Source: Glycine soja (taxonomy: Eukaryota > Streptophyta > Magnoliopsida > Fabales > Fabaceae). Taken from it: a stretch of DNA of 64,000 nt. The notes beneath the pieces were generated by a model. It was not told the DNA's origin and searched no databases. It worked only from the letters and a program-made list of their open reading frames with translations. A program made the position numbers and the translations under genes. Shown piece by piece: positions 11,425 through 24,016 of the stretch; positions within the stretch are counted from its first letter, which is position 1, and each line of letters opens with the position of its first letter. The stretch lies in NCBI RefSeq assembly GCF_004193775.1, contig NC_041003.1, positions 26,103,735 through 26,167,734 on the forward strand, written 5' to 3'.

Positions 11425-13371
11425 TGTCGCAACCTACCCTTCGGTGGGACGGCGACGCGTGACTCGCGGGATGCGTGTTCCACGAAAGGAATACGCGCGG
11501 AGTCGCCACCAACGTTTATTTGAGGAAAACGTCGGAAAAACCGGAAAAGACGCGATCTACGAACTTTTAAGTGAAAGGTTCGGGAGTTGAATTTACGCGC
11601 GGGGAAGGTATTAGCACCCCACACGTCCGTCACAAGGGACGACAACCTTTAATCGAATGTGCAAACATGACTTTGATTTTTACGTTCCCTTTTATGTCCT
11701 TATATCCTTTATACCCTTTTTATATTTTTTCTCTTTTTGTGGTCGACAAGGGTGTTTCCCTTTGCTCCTACGTATTCCTCAATTGGGATGAGAAAATCAG
11801 ACCTACGTAGTTCTTTTGGAACAAAGTGTTTGGTTAAGTTGTTTTTTGTCTTTTTTGCAAAATATGTTTTTATTTGAACAAAAGGTCATTTAAGGTGTTG
11901 GACCATTAAACGGTCTTTTGATTTTGAAAGATGAGAAACGTTAAGGCGTTGGACCATTAACGATCTCTTGTTTTTGAAAGGAGAGAAACGTTAAGGCATT
12001 GGACCATTAACGATCTCTTGGGGTGGTCGACAAAAGCGGGGCTTTTGCTCCTACGTATCCTCAATGAGGAACTCAGACCTACGTAGTTCTTTCTTATCAA
12101 GTGATTCTTTTTTACTTAAGTGGTGATCATTTTAAGGCATTGGACCTTAAAAATGATCCATTTTACTTAGTGAGAAATTGAAATGACAAACTTCAAAAGC
12201 CTATTTTTGTGGACGAGCTTGACTAGGCGAGTTGATTTTAGCCTTAGTTTCACTTTAGTTATTAATCAATTCGATTAAGAATGAGAAATCCCAAAGAGAA
12301 AACGTCCGATTGATTTTCCGCTTTATTTTACTAAAAGATGTTTTTATGATTATTATATTATTATTTTACCTCTTTTTTTTTTATTTCCAACGTGGTTACG
12401 GCACGACCGAACGGTCGGAATTCATTTTAACCGAAGTTAATGGATAATACAATTCAAACGTTCGGTGGAAATTGATTTTATTTTTAAGTTAAGCGAGAAA
12501 TGACTTAAGTAAAATGGCTTAAGCACGTCAACAGGGGGTATAAAAAGTAAACAAAACGAGAATAAAAATGCACGAAACACAATGTGGACCACTACGGGTA
12601 CATAGAATGGATCGAAAAGCTTGGTTCGAGGTACTTACCCGTTGAAGATCGAAGAACGATGAAGAACGAATGAAGAACGTCGAAGAACGGTTGAAACCTT
12701 TGCGAGATTCCTCACGGAAAACGTTACGGAAACGTTTCGGAAGCGCCTCGGCCTAGATTTTCTTCACGGAAACAATTTTCCCAAGCAAATTCGAAAGAGA
12801 GAGAAGTGCCAAAGGGGCTGAACCCTTTTCTTCTTCACTTCCTCCCCTATTTATAGCAAAATAGGGGAGGTGGTTGCCGCCCAGCTCGCCCAGGCGAGCT
12901 CAGCTCGCCCAGGCGAGCCAGGTTGCTTCCTCCAGAAGCAATAGCCTTCTGGAGGAATATTCTGGAGGGCCCAAGTGGGCCTGGGTGCTATTTGCACCCC
13001 CATTTTTACTAAGTACACCCCCTCTGCTGTTTTTTGGTGATTCTTTTTTCGTAAAGTTACGGAAACTTATGAATTTCGTAACGATACTTGTTTTCTTTCC
13101 GTAATGTTACGGAACCTTGCGGATTACATAATCATCCCCTTTTTGACTTACGGAATGTTACGGAACCTCACTTAATTATGCAACGATGCTTCCATTTGAT
13201 TTCCGGTGTGTCACGGAAACTTACGGATTGTGCATCAATATTTTTTTGGTTTTCCGGCATGTCCTGGAATTTCACAAATTGCCTAATGATGGGTACCAAG
13301 CACCTCACAAGGACCAAAGAAAGGTCGCATGTCATCAAGCAAAGGTCCCCGGACGAAATTAGGGTATGACA
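11425..13371 (-). mobile_element. Ogre-type LTR, reverse (5' LTR)
   Basis: On the plus strand it runs TGTCGCAACC...GGGTATGACA, the reverse complement of the LTR type at 659-2306. It is longer than the other copies (1,947 bp), partly through an extra block near 11880-12060 with the phrase ttaaggcgttggaccatta repeated, and a doubled gctcgcccaggcgagc palindrome near 12893. The TATA-like box reads on the minus strand near 12855. The CACTA sequence begins immediately after 13371, so the element was inserted into the CACTA element; the partner 3' LTR is not in the window. Confidence 0.85.
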
Positions 13372-13760
13372 AGACTGAATGCAATGATTCTTGCAGAAAG
13401 TTTGCATTAGTCATTGTATTTAGTCTTGAATTGTCCGTTTGGACAGTTTGGGGAGACTGGTATTTTTATGTTAAATTCAGTCGTTAAGGTTATTATTATT
13501 TTGATTAATTTGATCAAATTTCGGTACAATGCATTTCACGTTGTTCTCTGAGTGCATACTTGATTATCGAGAAATTAATTTCACCGATGTCATGTCGTGT
13601 ACTTGGAGACCAATGCGAAATGCTACTGAAATTTAGTCAAAATTTTCAAAATAATGCTAACCCTGATGTTTGAAGCTAACATAAAAGACAATCTTCCTAA
13701 ATGGGATAAGGCCACACCTATAAATAAGAAAATGAGACTTTCATGCATGGAATTGCTTAG

Positions 13761-16700
13761 ATGGATCGAAGTTGGATGAATGAAAGTCGCATGAGCCCAG
13801 AATATGAGGATGGCATCGAGTAGTTCTTGCAATTTACTTCAAAAAGAGGTCGACCGAATGAAGAAGGAAAATATTATTGTCCTTGCATCAACTGTTTGAA
13901 TGGAAGACGACAACTACTGGACGACATACGAGACCATCTATTGTGTGATGGGATTAAGAAGAATTACACGATGTGGATATGGCATGGTGAAGTGACAAAC
14001 ATGCAGAGTGGGTCCCAATCTGAACCGTTTGATGTAGAAATGGGAGATCGCTTGGAGGACATGATTCGTGACCTTGGACAAGAGTCTTTCCAACAAGCAC
14101 ACGCCCCTGTGTATGAAGGATTGTAGAATGATTCAAAGAAGCCTTTGTATACGGGGTGCAAGAATTCCTTAACCCTGTTGTCTGCGGTGTTAAGTCTGGT
14201 TAATGTGAATGCCAGGTATGGGTGGAGTGACAAAAGTTTCACCTCACTGCTTGAGGTAGTGCACAATCTGCTTCCAGAGGACAACACGTTGCCTAAAAGT
14301 TACTATAAGGCAAAAAAGATATTGTGTCCGATGGGTATGGAGTATCGGAAGATTCATGCTTGCCCCAATGATTGCATACTATACAGGCATGAATTCCAAG
14401 AAATGTCAAAATGCCCTATCTGTGGGACTTCACGGTACAAAGTGAAGGATGAAGAGGAAAGCAGTTCTAATGAAAACTCCAATAAGGGCCCCCCAATGAA
14501 GGTTTTGTGGTATCTTCCAATCATTCCAAGGTTTAAGCGTCTTTTTTCTAATGAGGATGACGCAAAAGACCTTACATGGCATGCAAATGGAAGGATTTCT
14601 GATGGAATGGTCCATCATCTGGCTGATTGCTCGCAGTGGAAGAAGATTAACGGTTTGTATTCGGATTTCAGGAAAGAGCCAAGAAATCTTAGACTTGGAC
14701 TAGCCAGTGATGGAATGAATCCATATGGCACCTTAAGCACTCAACACAGTTCATGGCTAGTTCTACTAGTAATTTACAATTTGCCTCCTTGGTTGTGCAT
14801 GAAGCGAAAATACATGATGTTGTCTATGATGATATCGGGCCCAAGACACCCAGGAAATGACATTGATGTTTATCTAAGTCTGTTGGTTGAAGATCTGAGA
14901 AAGTTGTGGGACGAGGGGGTTGTAGTGTTTGATGCGTTTTGCAAGGAGACGTTCGAAATGCGTGCAATTCTTTTTTGTACCATTAATGACTTTCCAGCAT
15001 ATGGGAATCTCAGTGCTTACAATGTTAAGGGTCATCATGCATGCCCCATCTGTGAAGAAAACACAAGCTACATACAACTAAAACTTGGGAGAAAAATAGT
15101 CTACAGTAGGCATCGCCGCTTTCTAACACCCAATCATCCTTAAACACGACTGAAAAAAGCTTTTAATGGAAGTCAAGAGCATGATATTGTGCTGATACCG
15201 TTGACTGGTGAGCAGGTATATCAGCGGGTTCAACACCTGAATACTGTAGTAGGAAAGACCCAAAAGAAGGATAAAAGTAAGAGTTGCATATGGAAGAAGA
15301 GGTCCATTTTCTTTGATCTTCCGTACTAGTCTGATCTTGACGTTAGACATTGTATTGATGTTATGCATGTGGAGAAAAATGTTTGTGACAGTGTGATTGG
15401 GACGCTCCTTAACATTCAAGGCAAAACGAAGGATGGCTTGAATACATGTCAAGATCTAGCTGATATGGGCATACGATCACAGTTGCATCCAAGGTCTGAT
15501 GGGAAGAAAATTTACTTTCCCCCAGCCTGCCATACTTTGTCCAAAAAGGAGAAGATAAGTTTTTGTCAGTGTCTTCATCGGGTGAAGGTTCCACATGGAT
15601 ACTCTTCAAATATTAAGAGCCTTGTGCAGTTGAAGGAGCTTAAGCTTGTAGGGTTAAAGTCTCACGATTGTCACGTGCTCATGCAACAATTGTTAGCCGT
15701 GGCTATACGAGACATCTTGCCAAACAAAGTCAGGTTAGCCATAACTCGCCTGTGCTTTTTCTTCCATGCTATATGTAGCAAAGTCATTGATCCTGTCAAG
15801 TTTGATGAGCTGGAAAATGAGGCCGCAATTATACTGTGTCAGTTGGAGATGTATTTTCCCCTTGCTTTCTTTGACATTATGATTCACTTGATTGTGCATC
15901 TGGTAAGAGAAATCAAATGTTGTGGTCCTGTTTATCTACGGTGGATGTACCCGGTTAAGTGATACATGAAGATCTTAAAAGGGTATACAAAGAATCTATA
16001 TCGTCCAGAAGCATCTATTGTTGTGAGGTACATTGCAGAAGAAGCCATTGAATTTTTTTCAGAATACATTGAAAAGGCTAAACCTGTTGGCTTTCTTGAG
16101 TCTCAACATGATGACAGAGTGGGTGGTAAGGGTTCAAGAGGATTGCATGTGATCACTCCAAGTTTAGAAGATTTGTTACAAGTTCACTTGTATGTCTTGA
16201 ACAACAGTAATGAAGTTTTGCCATACATACTTAAGCATGAAGCTTTAGTCGAACAGAATAATCCAAAAATGTCAAAGAATTGGGTGTTGAAAAAGCATAA
16301 CAAGACTTTCTGTGATTGGTTTAAAGATACAATCTTTGCAGATGAGAATGCTTCAGAAACATTAAGAAAGCTAGCAGATGGGCCTAAAAGAAATGTTATA
16401 ACTTGGCAAGGATACGACATAAACAAGTATTCATTTTACACAAAAGCACAAGATGACAAAAGTACAATGCAGAACAACGGGGTCACCCTAAGGGCTGAAT
16501 CTCAACACTTCGCAAGTGTGAATGACGTCAATCCCTGTGTAGCTTCCATCCCTTACTTTGGGTTCATTGATGAAATTTGGGAGCTTAACTATGTGAAATT
16601 TACTGTATGTGTTTTCAAATGTAAATGGGTTGACAGCAACACCGGTGTGCACACCGATGATATAGGATTTACATTTGTAGACCTAAGGAAACTTGGTTAC

Positions 16701-16954
16701 CACAATGACCCTTTCATCATGGTAGAACAAGCTAGACAAGTATTTTACGTGCAAGACCTTGTGATGAAAGGTGGTGCGTGGTTCTCCAGGGCAAAACAAT
16801 TGGTGCCAATGTAGAAGATGATGATTTATACATGGACACCTATGTTAGTCCTTTGACTGCACAAATCACTCCTAACATTGTCGGAGAAGAAGTTGACGAC
16901 GTTCATGCTAATTGTAATGATCATGATGAAGGAGAATTGATTAACATCGTCTAA
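13761..16954 (+). pseudogene. CACTA TNP2-type transposase relic
   Basis: A single frame from ATG 13761 to about 16800, broken by in-frame stops (13821, 14124, 15141, about 15330, 15960), then a frameshift near 16800 and a final stop at 16952-16954. Domains in order: a transposase-associated region with a Cys/His cluster (CPCINCLNGRR near 13880); the tnp2 domain (14180-15080, with PIIPRFKRLF, LGLASDGMNPYG and a late HHACPICEE); a DUF4218-like region (15650-15960, ILPNKVRLAITRLCFFFHAI); and a DUF4216-like region (16550-16760, FVDLRKLGYHNDPF). An acidic tail follows in the shifted frame. The intact protein would cut CACTA ends; this copy is dead. Confidence 0.9.
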
Positions 16955-17453
16955 TGTAATTTTCTATTTATATATTTGATTTTGCTACATTCATTCATGA
17001 AAACATGCATATATTTGATGAAAGCTTTGAAAATGGAACTTATGCCATTTCATCTTTTTGTATTCAGTGGATTTCATCAATTGTTTTCTGGAGAGAGAGA
17101 GCTCACGAAGCAAGTAAGTGACAACTACACTTTTTTCTAATTGTTTAAAATTATATCTTAACCTGTATCAAAATTTATTTATAAATTTGTCTTGTTACTT
17201 ATGGATGGTTTACTCAAGAGGGAGTGAAATCAGGCATAATTCATCAGTCTTATAATAAAATATGAAAAATTTAGTCATATCTGTATCTTGCAAGTTTCCC
17301 AATTTGCCTTCAATCTATATTCTAATGGGCTGGGATAGTCAAAGTATTGAGTGTATTTAACATGCATTGGATTTGGTGTCTGGTAGATGTAGAAAATGAT
17401 GTTTATAATACCCCTCCTGCCTTCAGTAAAATACTTGAGGCATCGGTTTTTTG
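16955..17453 (+). other. CACTA interior, no gene seen
   Basis: Non-coding between the TNP2 relic and the inverted repeat. From 17275 the minus strand has a short open stretch continuous with the peptide of the inverted-repeat arm, ending in NPMHVKYTQYFDYP. This suggests the arm's source sequence extends leftward beyond the repeated part. I do not recognise the family. Confidence 0.3.
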
Positions 17454-19099
17454 TTCTAGATGGCATCCTTAGGACTTCATACAGCTCATGTTTGTCGCCA
17501 GTTTCATCATCCACCACCCTTACCTTCTATGGCTTATCACGTTTATTGTTGTTAAACCCATATTTATGCTCTCCTCCCTTCATGTCTTGTTTTATCACAA
17601 CTTTAGCCGAATCTCCTATCTTCTCTTGGCTTCTTGGCAAAAAAGAAAATCTCCTCGCATTTGTTCCTTTGCCACAACAATGCTCTTCTCCTTCATGGTC
17701 ATTAAGAATCATGCAATCGCCGACATCAACATTATTATTTTTCTCACTCATCTTGACCACAGTTGAATCTCCTATCTTATTATCCAATGACACACTTTGA
17801 TGGCCTCTATCTCTTTTCTTCATATGTTCTAGTGCTTCAGCTTCAGAATGCATAGAGCAATCTGAACTTTCCCAGTGATCACCTGTTGGATCGAGTGGCC
17901 TCAGAATAATTAAGAAGGGGGGGTTGAATTAATTATTCCTAAACCTTTACTAATTAAAAATTACTCTTCTAAGGCTTTTACTAAATTGTTAAGAGAAACT
18001 TAACAGAAAGTAAAAGCGGAAATTAAATGTACAGCGGAAAGTAAAAGAGTAGGGAAGAAGGAAACAAACACACAAGAGTTTTTATACTGGTTCGGTAACA
18101 ACCTGTGCCTACATCCAGTCCCCAAGCGACCTGCAGTCCTTGAGATTTCTTTCAACCTTGTAAAAATCCTTTTACAAGCAAAGATCCACAAGGGATGTAC
18201 CCTCTCTTGTTCTCTTTGAACCTAGTGGATGTACCCTCCACTAGAACTGATCCATAAGAGATGTACCCTCTCTTGTTCTCAGTCAAACCCAAGTAGATGT
18301 ACCCTCTACTTGTACCACAAAGGATGTACCCTCCAATGTGTTGAGACAAAGATCTCAGGCGGTTAAACCCTTGATACTTTGTGAATAGGGATACAAAAGA
18401 ATTCTCAGGCGGTTAGTCCTTTGAACACTTTTGTATTAGGGAATGGGAAGAATCAAAAGAATTCTCATACTATGTCATTTTGAATTCTTTGACAAGGGAG
18501 AAGGGAGACACAAAAGAATTCAGGCGGTTAGTCCTTCGTTCTTTTGGAAAAGGGAGAAGAGAGACACAAAAAGAATTCAGGCGGTTAGTCCTTGGCGAAT
18601 TCTTTTTGGCAAAGGAAGAAGAGAGTGAAAAGATGAATAGCACAAGTTTTCAAGGTTTGGAAAACCAGAAAACTTCAGAAAGCTTTTGGTACAAAGAAGA
18701 AGAAGAAGTTCAAAGAGATTTAAGGCTTGTAAAGGATTGATTGAATGAATGTGAAAAGTGTATTGAAAAGAAAATCAAAGCCTTGCTTTTATAGACTCTT
18801 CATGTCTGGCCAAGAAGACCATTTAGAAGAGTTATAACTTTTAGAAAAACTTAAAACCAATTTGAAAAAGTCAAAAACTTTTTGAAGAGTTACATCTTTT
18901 GATTTATCAGAAACAGTCACTGGTAATCGATTACCAAATAAGTGTAATCGATTACACAAAGCTTTTGTGTGAAAGGATGTGACTCTTCATATTTGAATTT
19001 GAATTTCAACGTTCAAAGGCACTGGTAATCGATTACCAAAACATTGTAATCGATTATAGCTTTTTGAAAATAATTGGAACGTTGTAAATTCAATTTGAA

Positions 19100-21207
19100 G
19101 TCCTATGGTAGCACCAAGGATCAAATGGTGGCACTTGAAGGGTGAGAAACAAGGAATCTTCCAACAAAAGATATGGGAGGGATGGTGTGGACAATCACAA
19201 GGAAGTGCAAATGATATGTGGAACAAGACGTCCCAAGAGATTATTAAAGTAGCTAAAGAGACGTTGGGTGAATCTAGAGGTTTTGGACCTAGGGGTAAAG
19301 AATCGTGGTGGTGGAATGAAAGTGTTCAGAGCAAAGTTAGAGTAAAAAAGGAGTGTTTCAAGGAGTGGTCTAGGTGTAGAAATTCTGAAACTTGGGATAA
19401 GTATAAGATAGCTAGAAATGAAACCAAAAAGGCGGTGAGTGAGGCAAGAGCCCAAGCTTTTGACGGACTATACCAAGCTCTAGGAACCAGGGACGGAGAA
19501 AGATCTATATATAGACTTGCTAAGGGTAGAGAGAGGAAGACTAGAGATTTGGATCACGTAAAGTGTGTTAAGGATGAAGAAGGCAAAGTCTTAGTGCATG
19601 AAAAAGATATCAAGGAAAGGTGGAAGGTGTATTTCCACAACTTATTTAATGATGGATATGGATATGACTCTAGCAGTCTAGACACAAGAGAAGAGGACCG
19701 GAACTATAAGTATTATCGTCGGATTCAGAAACAGGAAGTAAAGGAAGCGTTGAAAAGAATGAGTAACGGTAAGGAGGTGGGGCCAGACAACATACCTATT
19801 GAAGTGTGGAAAACTCTTGGAGATAGAGGTCTTGAGTGGCTAACCAAACTCTTTAATGAAATTATGAGGTCAAAACGCATGCCGGAGGAATGGAGGAGAA
19901 GCACGTTAGTGCCAATTTATAAGAACAAGGGGGATATACAAAATTGTGCAAATTATAGGGGAATTAAGCTCATGAGTCATACCATGAAATTATAGGAAAG
20001 AGTGATCGAACGGAGATTAAGAAAGGAGACTCAAGTTACTGAGAATCAATTTGGTTTCATGCCGGGAAGGTCGACCATGGAAGCAATTTATTTATTACGG
20101 CGGGTGATGGAGCAATATCGCATGGACCAACAAGACTTGCACTTGATTTTTATTGACTTGGAGAAAGCGTATGATAGAGTGCCTAGAGAGATTTTGTGGA
20201 AAGCTCTAGAGAAGAAAGGGGTTAGGGTTGCATATATTCGAGCTATCCAAGATATGTATGATAGGGTATCGACTAGTGTTAGGACACAGGGTGGAGAGTC
20301 AGACGATTTTCCCATCACAATTGGTTTGCATCAAGGGTCAACCCTTAGCCCCTACCTTTTTACCTTAATTCTGGATGTCCTCACGGAACAAATCCAAGAG
20401 ATAGCGCCGAGATGCATGCTTTTTGTAGATGACATAGTCCTCCTTGGAGAGTCGAGGGAGGAGTTGAATGAGAGGTTGGAAACTTGGAGACGAGCTCTAG
20501 AAACACATGGCTTTCGCCTAAGCAGAAGCAAATCGGAGTATATGGAATGTAAGTTCAACAAAAGTAGGTGGGTATCTAACTCAGAGGTGAAAATAGGAGA
20601 CCATATTATCCCTCAAGTCACACGGTTTAAATATCTTGGGTCTGTAATACAGGATGATGGAGAAATTGAAGGGGATGTGAATCATCGCATTCAAGCAGGA
20701 TGGATGAAATGGAGAAAAGCATCGGGGGTGTTATGTGATGCAAAGGTACCGATCAAGCTAAAGGGAAAGTTTTATCGGACTGCGGTAAGACCGGCGATTT
20801 TGTACGGAACAGAATGTTGGGCGGTCAAGAGCCAACATGAGACTAAAGTAGGTGTAGCGGAGATGAGGATGTTGCGGTGGATGTGTGGTAAGACTCGACA
20901 GGATAAAATTAGAAACAAAGCTATTAGAGAGAGGGTTGGAGTAGCGCCTAATGTAGAGAAGATGGTGGAAAATAGACTTAGGTGGTTTGGGCATGTAGAG
21001 AGAAGACCGGTAGACTCTGTAGTGAGGAGAGTAGACCAGATGGAGAGAAGGCAAACAATTCGAGGCAGAGGAAGACCCAAAAAGACTATAAGAGAGGTTA
21101 TCAAGAAGGATCTCGAACTTAATGATTTGGATAGAAGTATGGTACTTGATAGAACATTATGGCGGAAGTTGATCCATGTAGCCGACCCCACCTAGTGGGA
21201 TAAGGCG

Positions 21208-21246
<39 letters not shown>
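19100..21246 (+). mobile_element. 5'-truncated RTE-type LINE with (TTG)n tail
   Basis: Bounded by a direct duplication, gttgtaaattcaatttgaa, at 19081-19099 and 21243-21261. The first four bases overlap the TTG tail, so the true duplication is 15-19 bp. The 3' tail is (TTG)n at about 21208-21246. Most of the endonuclease is absent, which indicates 5' truncation during target-primed reverse transcription. It is inserted in the copia solo LTR, so it is the youngest event of this nest. Confidence 0.9.
19105..21195 (+). pseudogene. LINE (RTE-like) reverse transcriptase, one internal stop
   Basis: Nearly continuous frame with one in-frame TAG at 19993-19995. It starts in the endonuclease-RT linker. 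The RT follows: VGPDNIPIEVWK near 19790, FMPGRSTMEAIYLLRR near 20060, IFIDLEKAYDRVPRE near 20150, HQGSTLSPYLFTL near 20335 and the catalytic block FVDDIVLLGE near 20430 (FVDD where many elements have FADD). The carboxyl part has RFKYLGSVIQ, RMLRWMCGKTRQDKIRN and RWFGHVERRP, typical of plant RTE-clade elements, and ends just before the TTG tail. Without an endonuclease it could act only in trans; the stop makes even that unlikely. Confidence 0.88.
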
Positions 21247-21247
<1 letters not shown>

Positions 21248-22317
21248 AAATTCAATTTGAAAACTTTTTCAAAACAATTTTGCTACTGGTAATCGATAAC
21301 AACAATCTGGTAATCGATTACCAGAGAGTAAAAACTCTTTGGTAAAAGGTTTTGTCAAAAACTCATGTGCTATTCAAAGTTTTGAAAAACTTTTTAATAC
21401 TTATCTTGATTGAATCTTCTCTTTATTCTTGAATCTTGATCTTGATTCTTGAGATCTTGAACCTTGAATCTTGATCTTGATTCTTGAGATCTTGAACCTT
21501 GAATCTTGATTCTTGACTCTAGACTATCTTCTTGAGTCTTGAATTCTTCTTGATTCTTATCTTGAACTCTTAAATTGTTCTTGATTCACTTGAGTTGTTC
21601 TTTGATTGATCTTTGATTTACTTGAGTTGTTCTTTGATTGATCTTTGAGCTTTTTGTCATCACCTTTGTCATCATCTTTTGTTATCATCATTGTTATCAT
21701 CAAAACACCTTTGTTTCACCATGAAGCTTTGCTTCTACATCACCAAAGGCTTTTGCATCAGCATTGACACTCTGGTCCCTCTTTGCTTTATGCTTCTGCA
21801 TAAATCTCAGATTTATTAGAGGTTGCAGCAGCACAGAAGCATAAAGCAAAGAGGGTGGAGAGTGTTAATGCTGATGCAGAAGCCTTTGGTGATCACTGGG
21901 AAAGTTCAGATTACTCTATACATTCTAAAGCTGAAGCACTAGAAGATATGAGGAAAATAGATAGAGGCCATCAAAGTGTGTCATTGGAGAATAAGACAGG
22001 AGATTCAACTGTGGTCAAGATGAGTGAGAAAAATAATAATGCTGATGCCTGCGACTGCTTGATTCTTGATGACCATGAAGGAGAAAAGCATTGTTGTGGC
22101 AAAGGAACAAATGCGAGGAGTGTTTCTTTTTTGCCAAGAAGCCAAGAGAAGATAGGAGATTCAACTAAAGTTGTGATAAAATAAGACCTGAAGGGAGGAG
22201 AGCATAAATATGGGTTTAACAACAATAAACGTGAGAAGCCAGAGAAGGTAAGGGTGGTGGATGATGAAACAGGTGACAAACATGAGTTGTATCAAGTCCT
22301 AAGGATGCCATCTAGAA

Positions 22318-23777
22318 GTGTATTTTTCAAGATATAGTATTTATATTCCATCACGCATCCATTGACTGCTGATTACATCTAATATAATTTTTTTAACATA
22401 TATTGCCAAATCAAATCATCATTCAATGTTTGCTACACAACACGTCAGTAAAATTTGCTATGTACAAAATGACACAAACCTCAATCAACTATGGTGCTAC
22501 CACATTCCTTTTGGGCCTGCTAGATTCTCCAGTTTGGACCTTCACAGCAGCTATACCATCAATCTGGTCCCCCTAACCTCAAAATGTTAGTATCACTATT
22601 CACCAACAACCATATATGCCCCCCAAAAAAGAGAACGGGTGCAGAACAAAGCACACACAAGCAAAGAAATGTTCCTTGGTATGTTCATCTGCATTCTTGA
22701 ATTTGAAAAATTGTAGACTAACTTGAGAGACTCGTTCAGATGATGCATTTCATTCTCAATGCGGTCTCGCTCACTCCTCAGGCGTTGAAGTTCCTGCACA
22801 AATGTTTTCTGCATATTTAAGTTATTTTATTTATGTGTAGTTGCAGGAATTCTTTTATGCCTTGTGATTAGTTCCAGAGTTTGTATTATTAGTGTTTACC
22901 TTTCGGAAAGGGCAGGTGTGTGGGGGTTTATTTTTGGGCTGCTGTTGATGTAATTAAAGAAGGTCTCTGCTGTCAAACTAATGTTAAATACAGGGTATAC
23001 ATGTGCTGTACAACATAGTTTGTATGCAAAATGACTTGTGAATGGGGATCCAATAAAACACCACCCATATGCAAGTCCTTAAATCCAAAAAAATCATATC
23101 CCAAAACACCCCAACAGATTTGTGCACATGAGTAAAAAATTCCTGCTTTATACTCCTCTCTTATAGAGGAGCAATTGCCAAGTAATTATTTTAGTATGTG
23201 TTTGGATTCACGGTAACAAAATTAAGTGTTATCATGCCCATGAAGCTCACATCTTCCTGCTTTGACTCCTCCTACTTAGTTTTGGCTTCTAATAATAAAA
23301 TCAATTATATATAAAGAAATTCTAATTGATCTCATGGTGTCATTGATTATGGAATGATTGCTTGGACAATCGATGAATATGAGCACTTTTAAATTCTAAT
23401 ATCACTGAATATGATTTCTTTAAATCCCACTTTGGCAAAAAAAAAAAAAAACTAGCAAACAATGATTGATCCCACTTTGACATCCTTTAAATCCCATGGA
23501 AATCTAGCTTTGAGTGCACACTGTGTAATCTTCACCTCTCTATGATTATTGTTATTTGTGCTACAAAGTAATTTTCTTTCATGTCTTGAAATAAATTTAA
23601 AGCACAAGTATCACAAGACATCATCAACCTCAATTTATCAGACTTTTGATTTATTAGACTTTTTCACTACTATTACATCTTATCCTGTTTTGAATCACAA
23701 TTAAAAAGCACAAGTAAATCACTTATGACTTATCCTCTTTTGATTAATCCTTTTTTGAAAGCACATGCACACACACA

Positions 23778-23862
<85 letters not shown>

Positions 23863-24016
23863 AGAGACACACACACACACACCTACAATAATAAAGCATG
23901 ACTACCCCCAAACCCCACTATTCAAATTAATTACATAAAGATCTCTTGATGTTGATATTTGTCTGTAATCAAAATTTACATTTTGTATGTTTGTGTATGT
24001 TATTGTATAAAGAATC
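22318..24016 (+). other. CACTA interior without recognised gene
   Basis: No recognised gene. A short minus-strand coiled-coil-like piece (FVQELQRLRSERDRIENE near 22800) may be a captured exon fragment; I cannot assign it. A CA microsatellite occupies 23766-23882. The remainder is A/T-rich. Confidence 0.35.
23766..23882. repeat. (CA)n microsatellite
   Basis: About 117 bp of nearly pure CA dinucleotide repeat, with a few interruptions (acaaac, catacacagag). Confidence 0.97.

Larger units (their letters stand above)
17884..21739 (-). mobile_element. Copia-type solo LTR with TCACC duplication, split by a LINE
   Basis: Plus-strand ends are TGTTGGATCGAGTGGCC...GCTTCTACA, closely resembling the LTR ends of the copia element at 48793. 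A perfect 5-bp duplication TCACC lies at 17879-17883 and 21740-21744. Removing the LINE leaves ~1.7 kb of LTR with no coding internal region, hence solo. It contains a minisatellite-like stretch near 18190-18330 (repeated ggatgtaccctct), repeated aattctcaggcggtta near 18400-18590, and TAATCGATTA palindromes at 18921, 18942, 19023 and 21308. It sits inside one arm of the inverted repeat. Confidence 0.88.
17454..22317. repeat. Large inverted repeat with ~490-bp arms, one arm interrupted
   Basis: Right arm 21829-22317. Left arm 17454-17883 continued at 21745-21800 after removal of the inserted solo LTR. The loop is 21801-21828. Both arms encode the same acidic peptide (phrases RGHQSVSL, DSTVVKMSEKNNN, HCCGKGTNAR, VVDDETGDKHELY), minus strand in the left arm and plus strand in the right. 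The family is not recognised; it may be a captured host sequence. Before the LTR insertion the two arms would have formed one ~1-kb near-palindrome. It lies between the two CACTA genes. Confidence 0.8.

Noticed and set aside
17395..17800. Plus-strand open frame opposite the inverted-repeat arm
   Set aside because: It is the antisense shadow of the acidic peptide that reads consistently in both arms; its composition is not protein-like.
22596..22814. Coiled-coil-like minus-strand frame as a host gene
   Set aside because: Only about 35 residues look protein-like, and I cannot assign a family; kept only as a possible captured exon.
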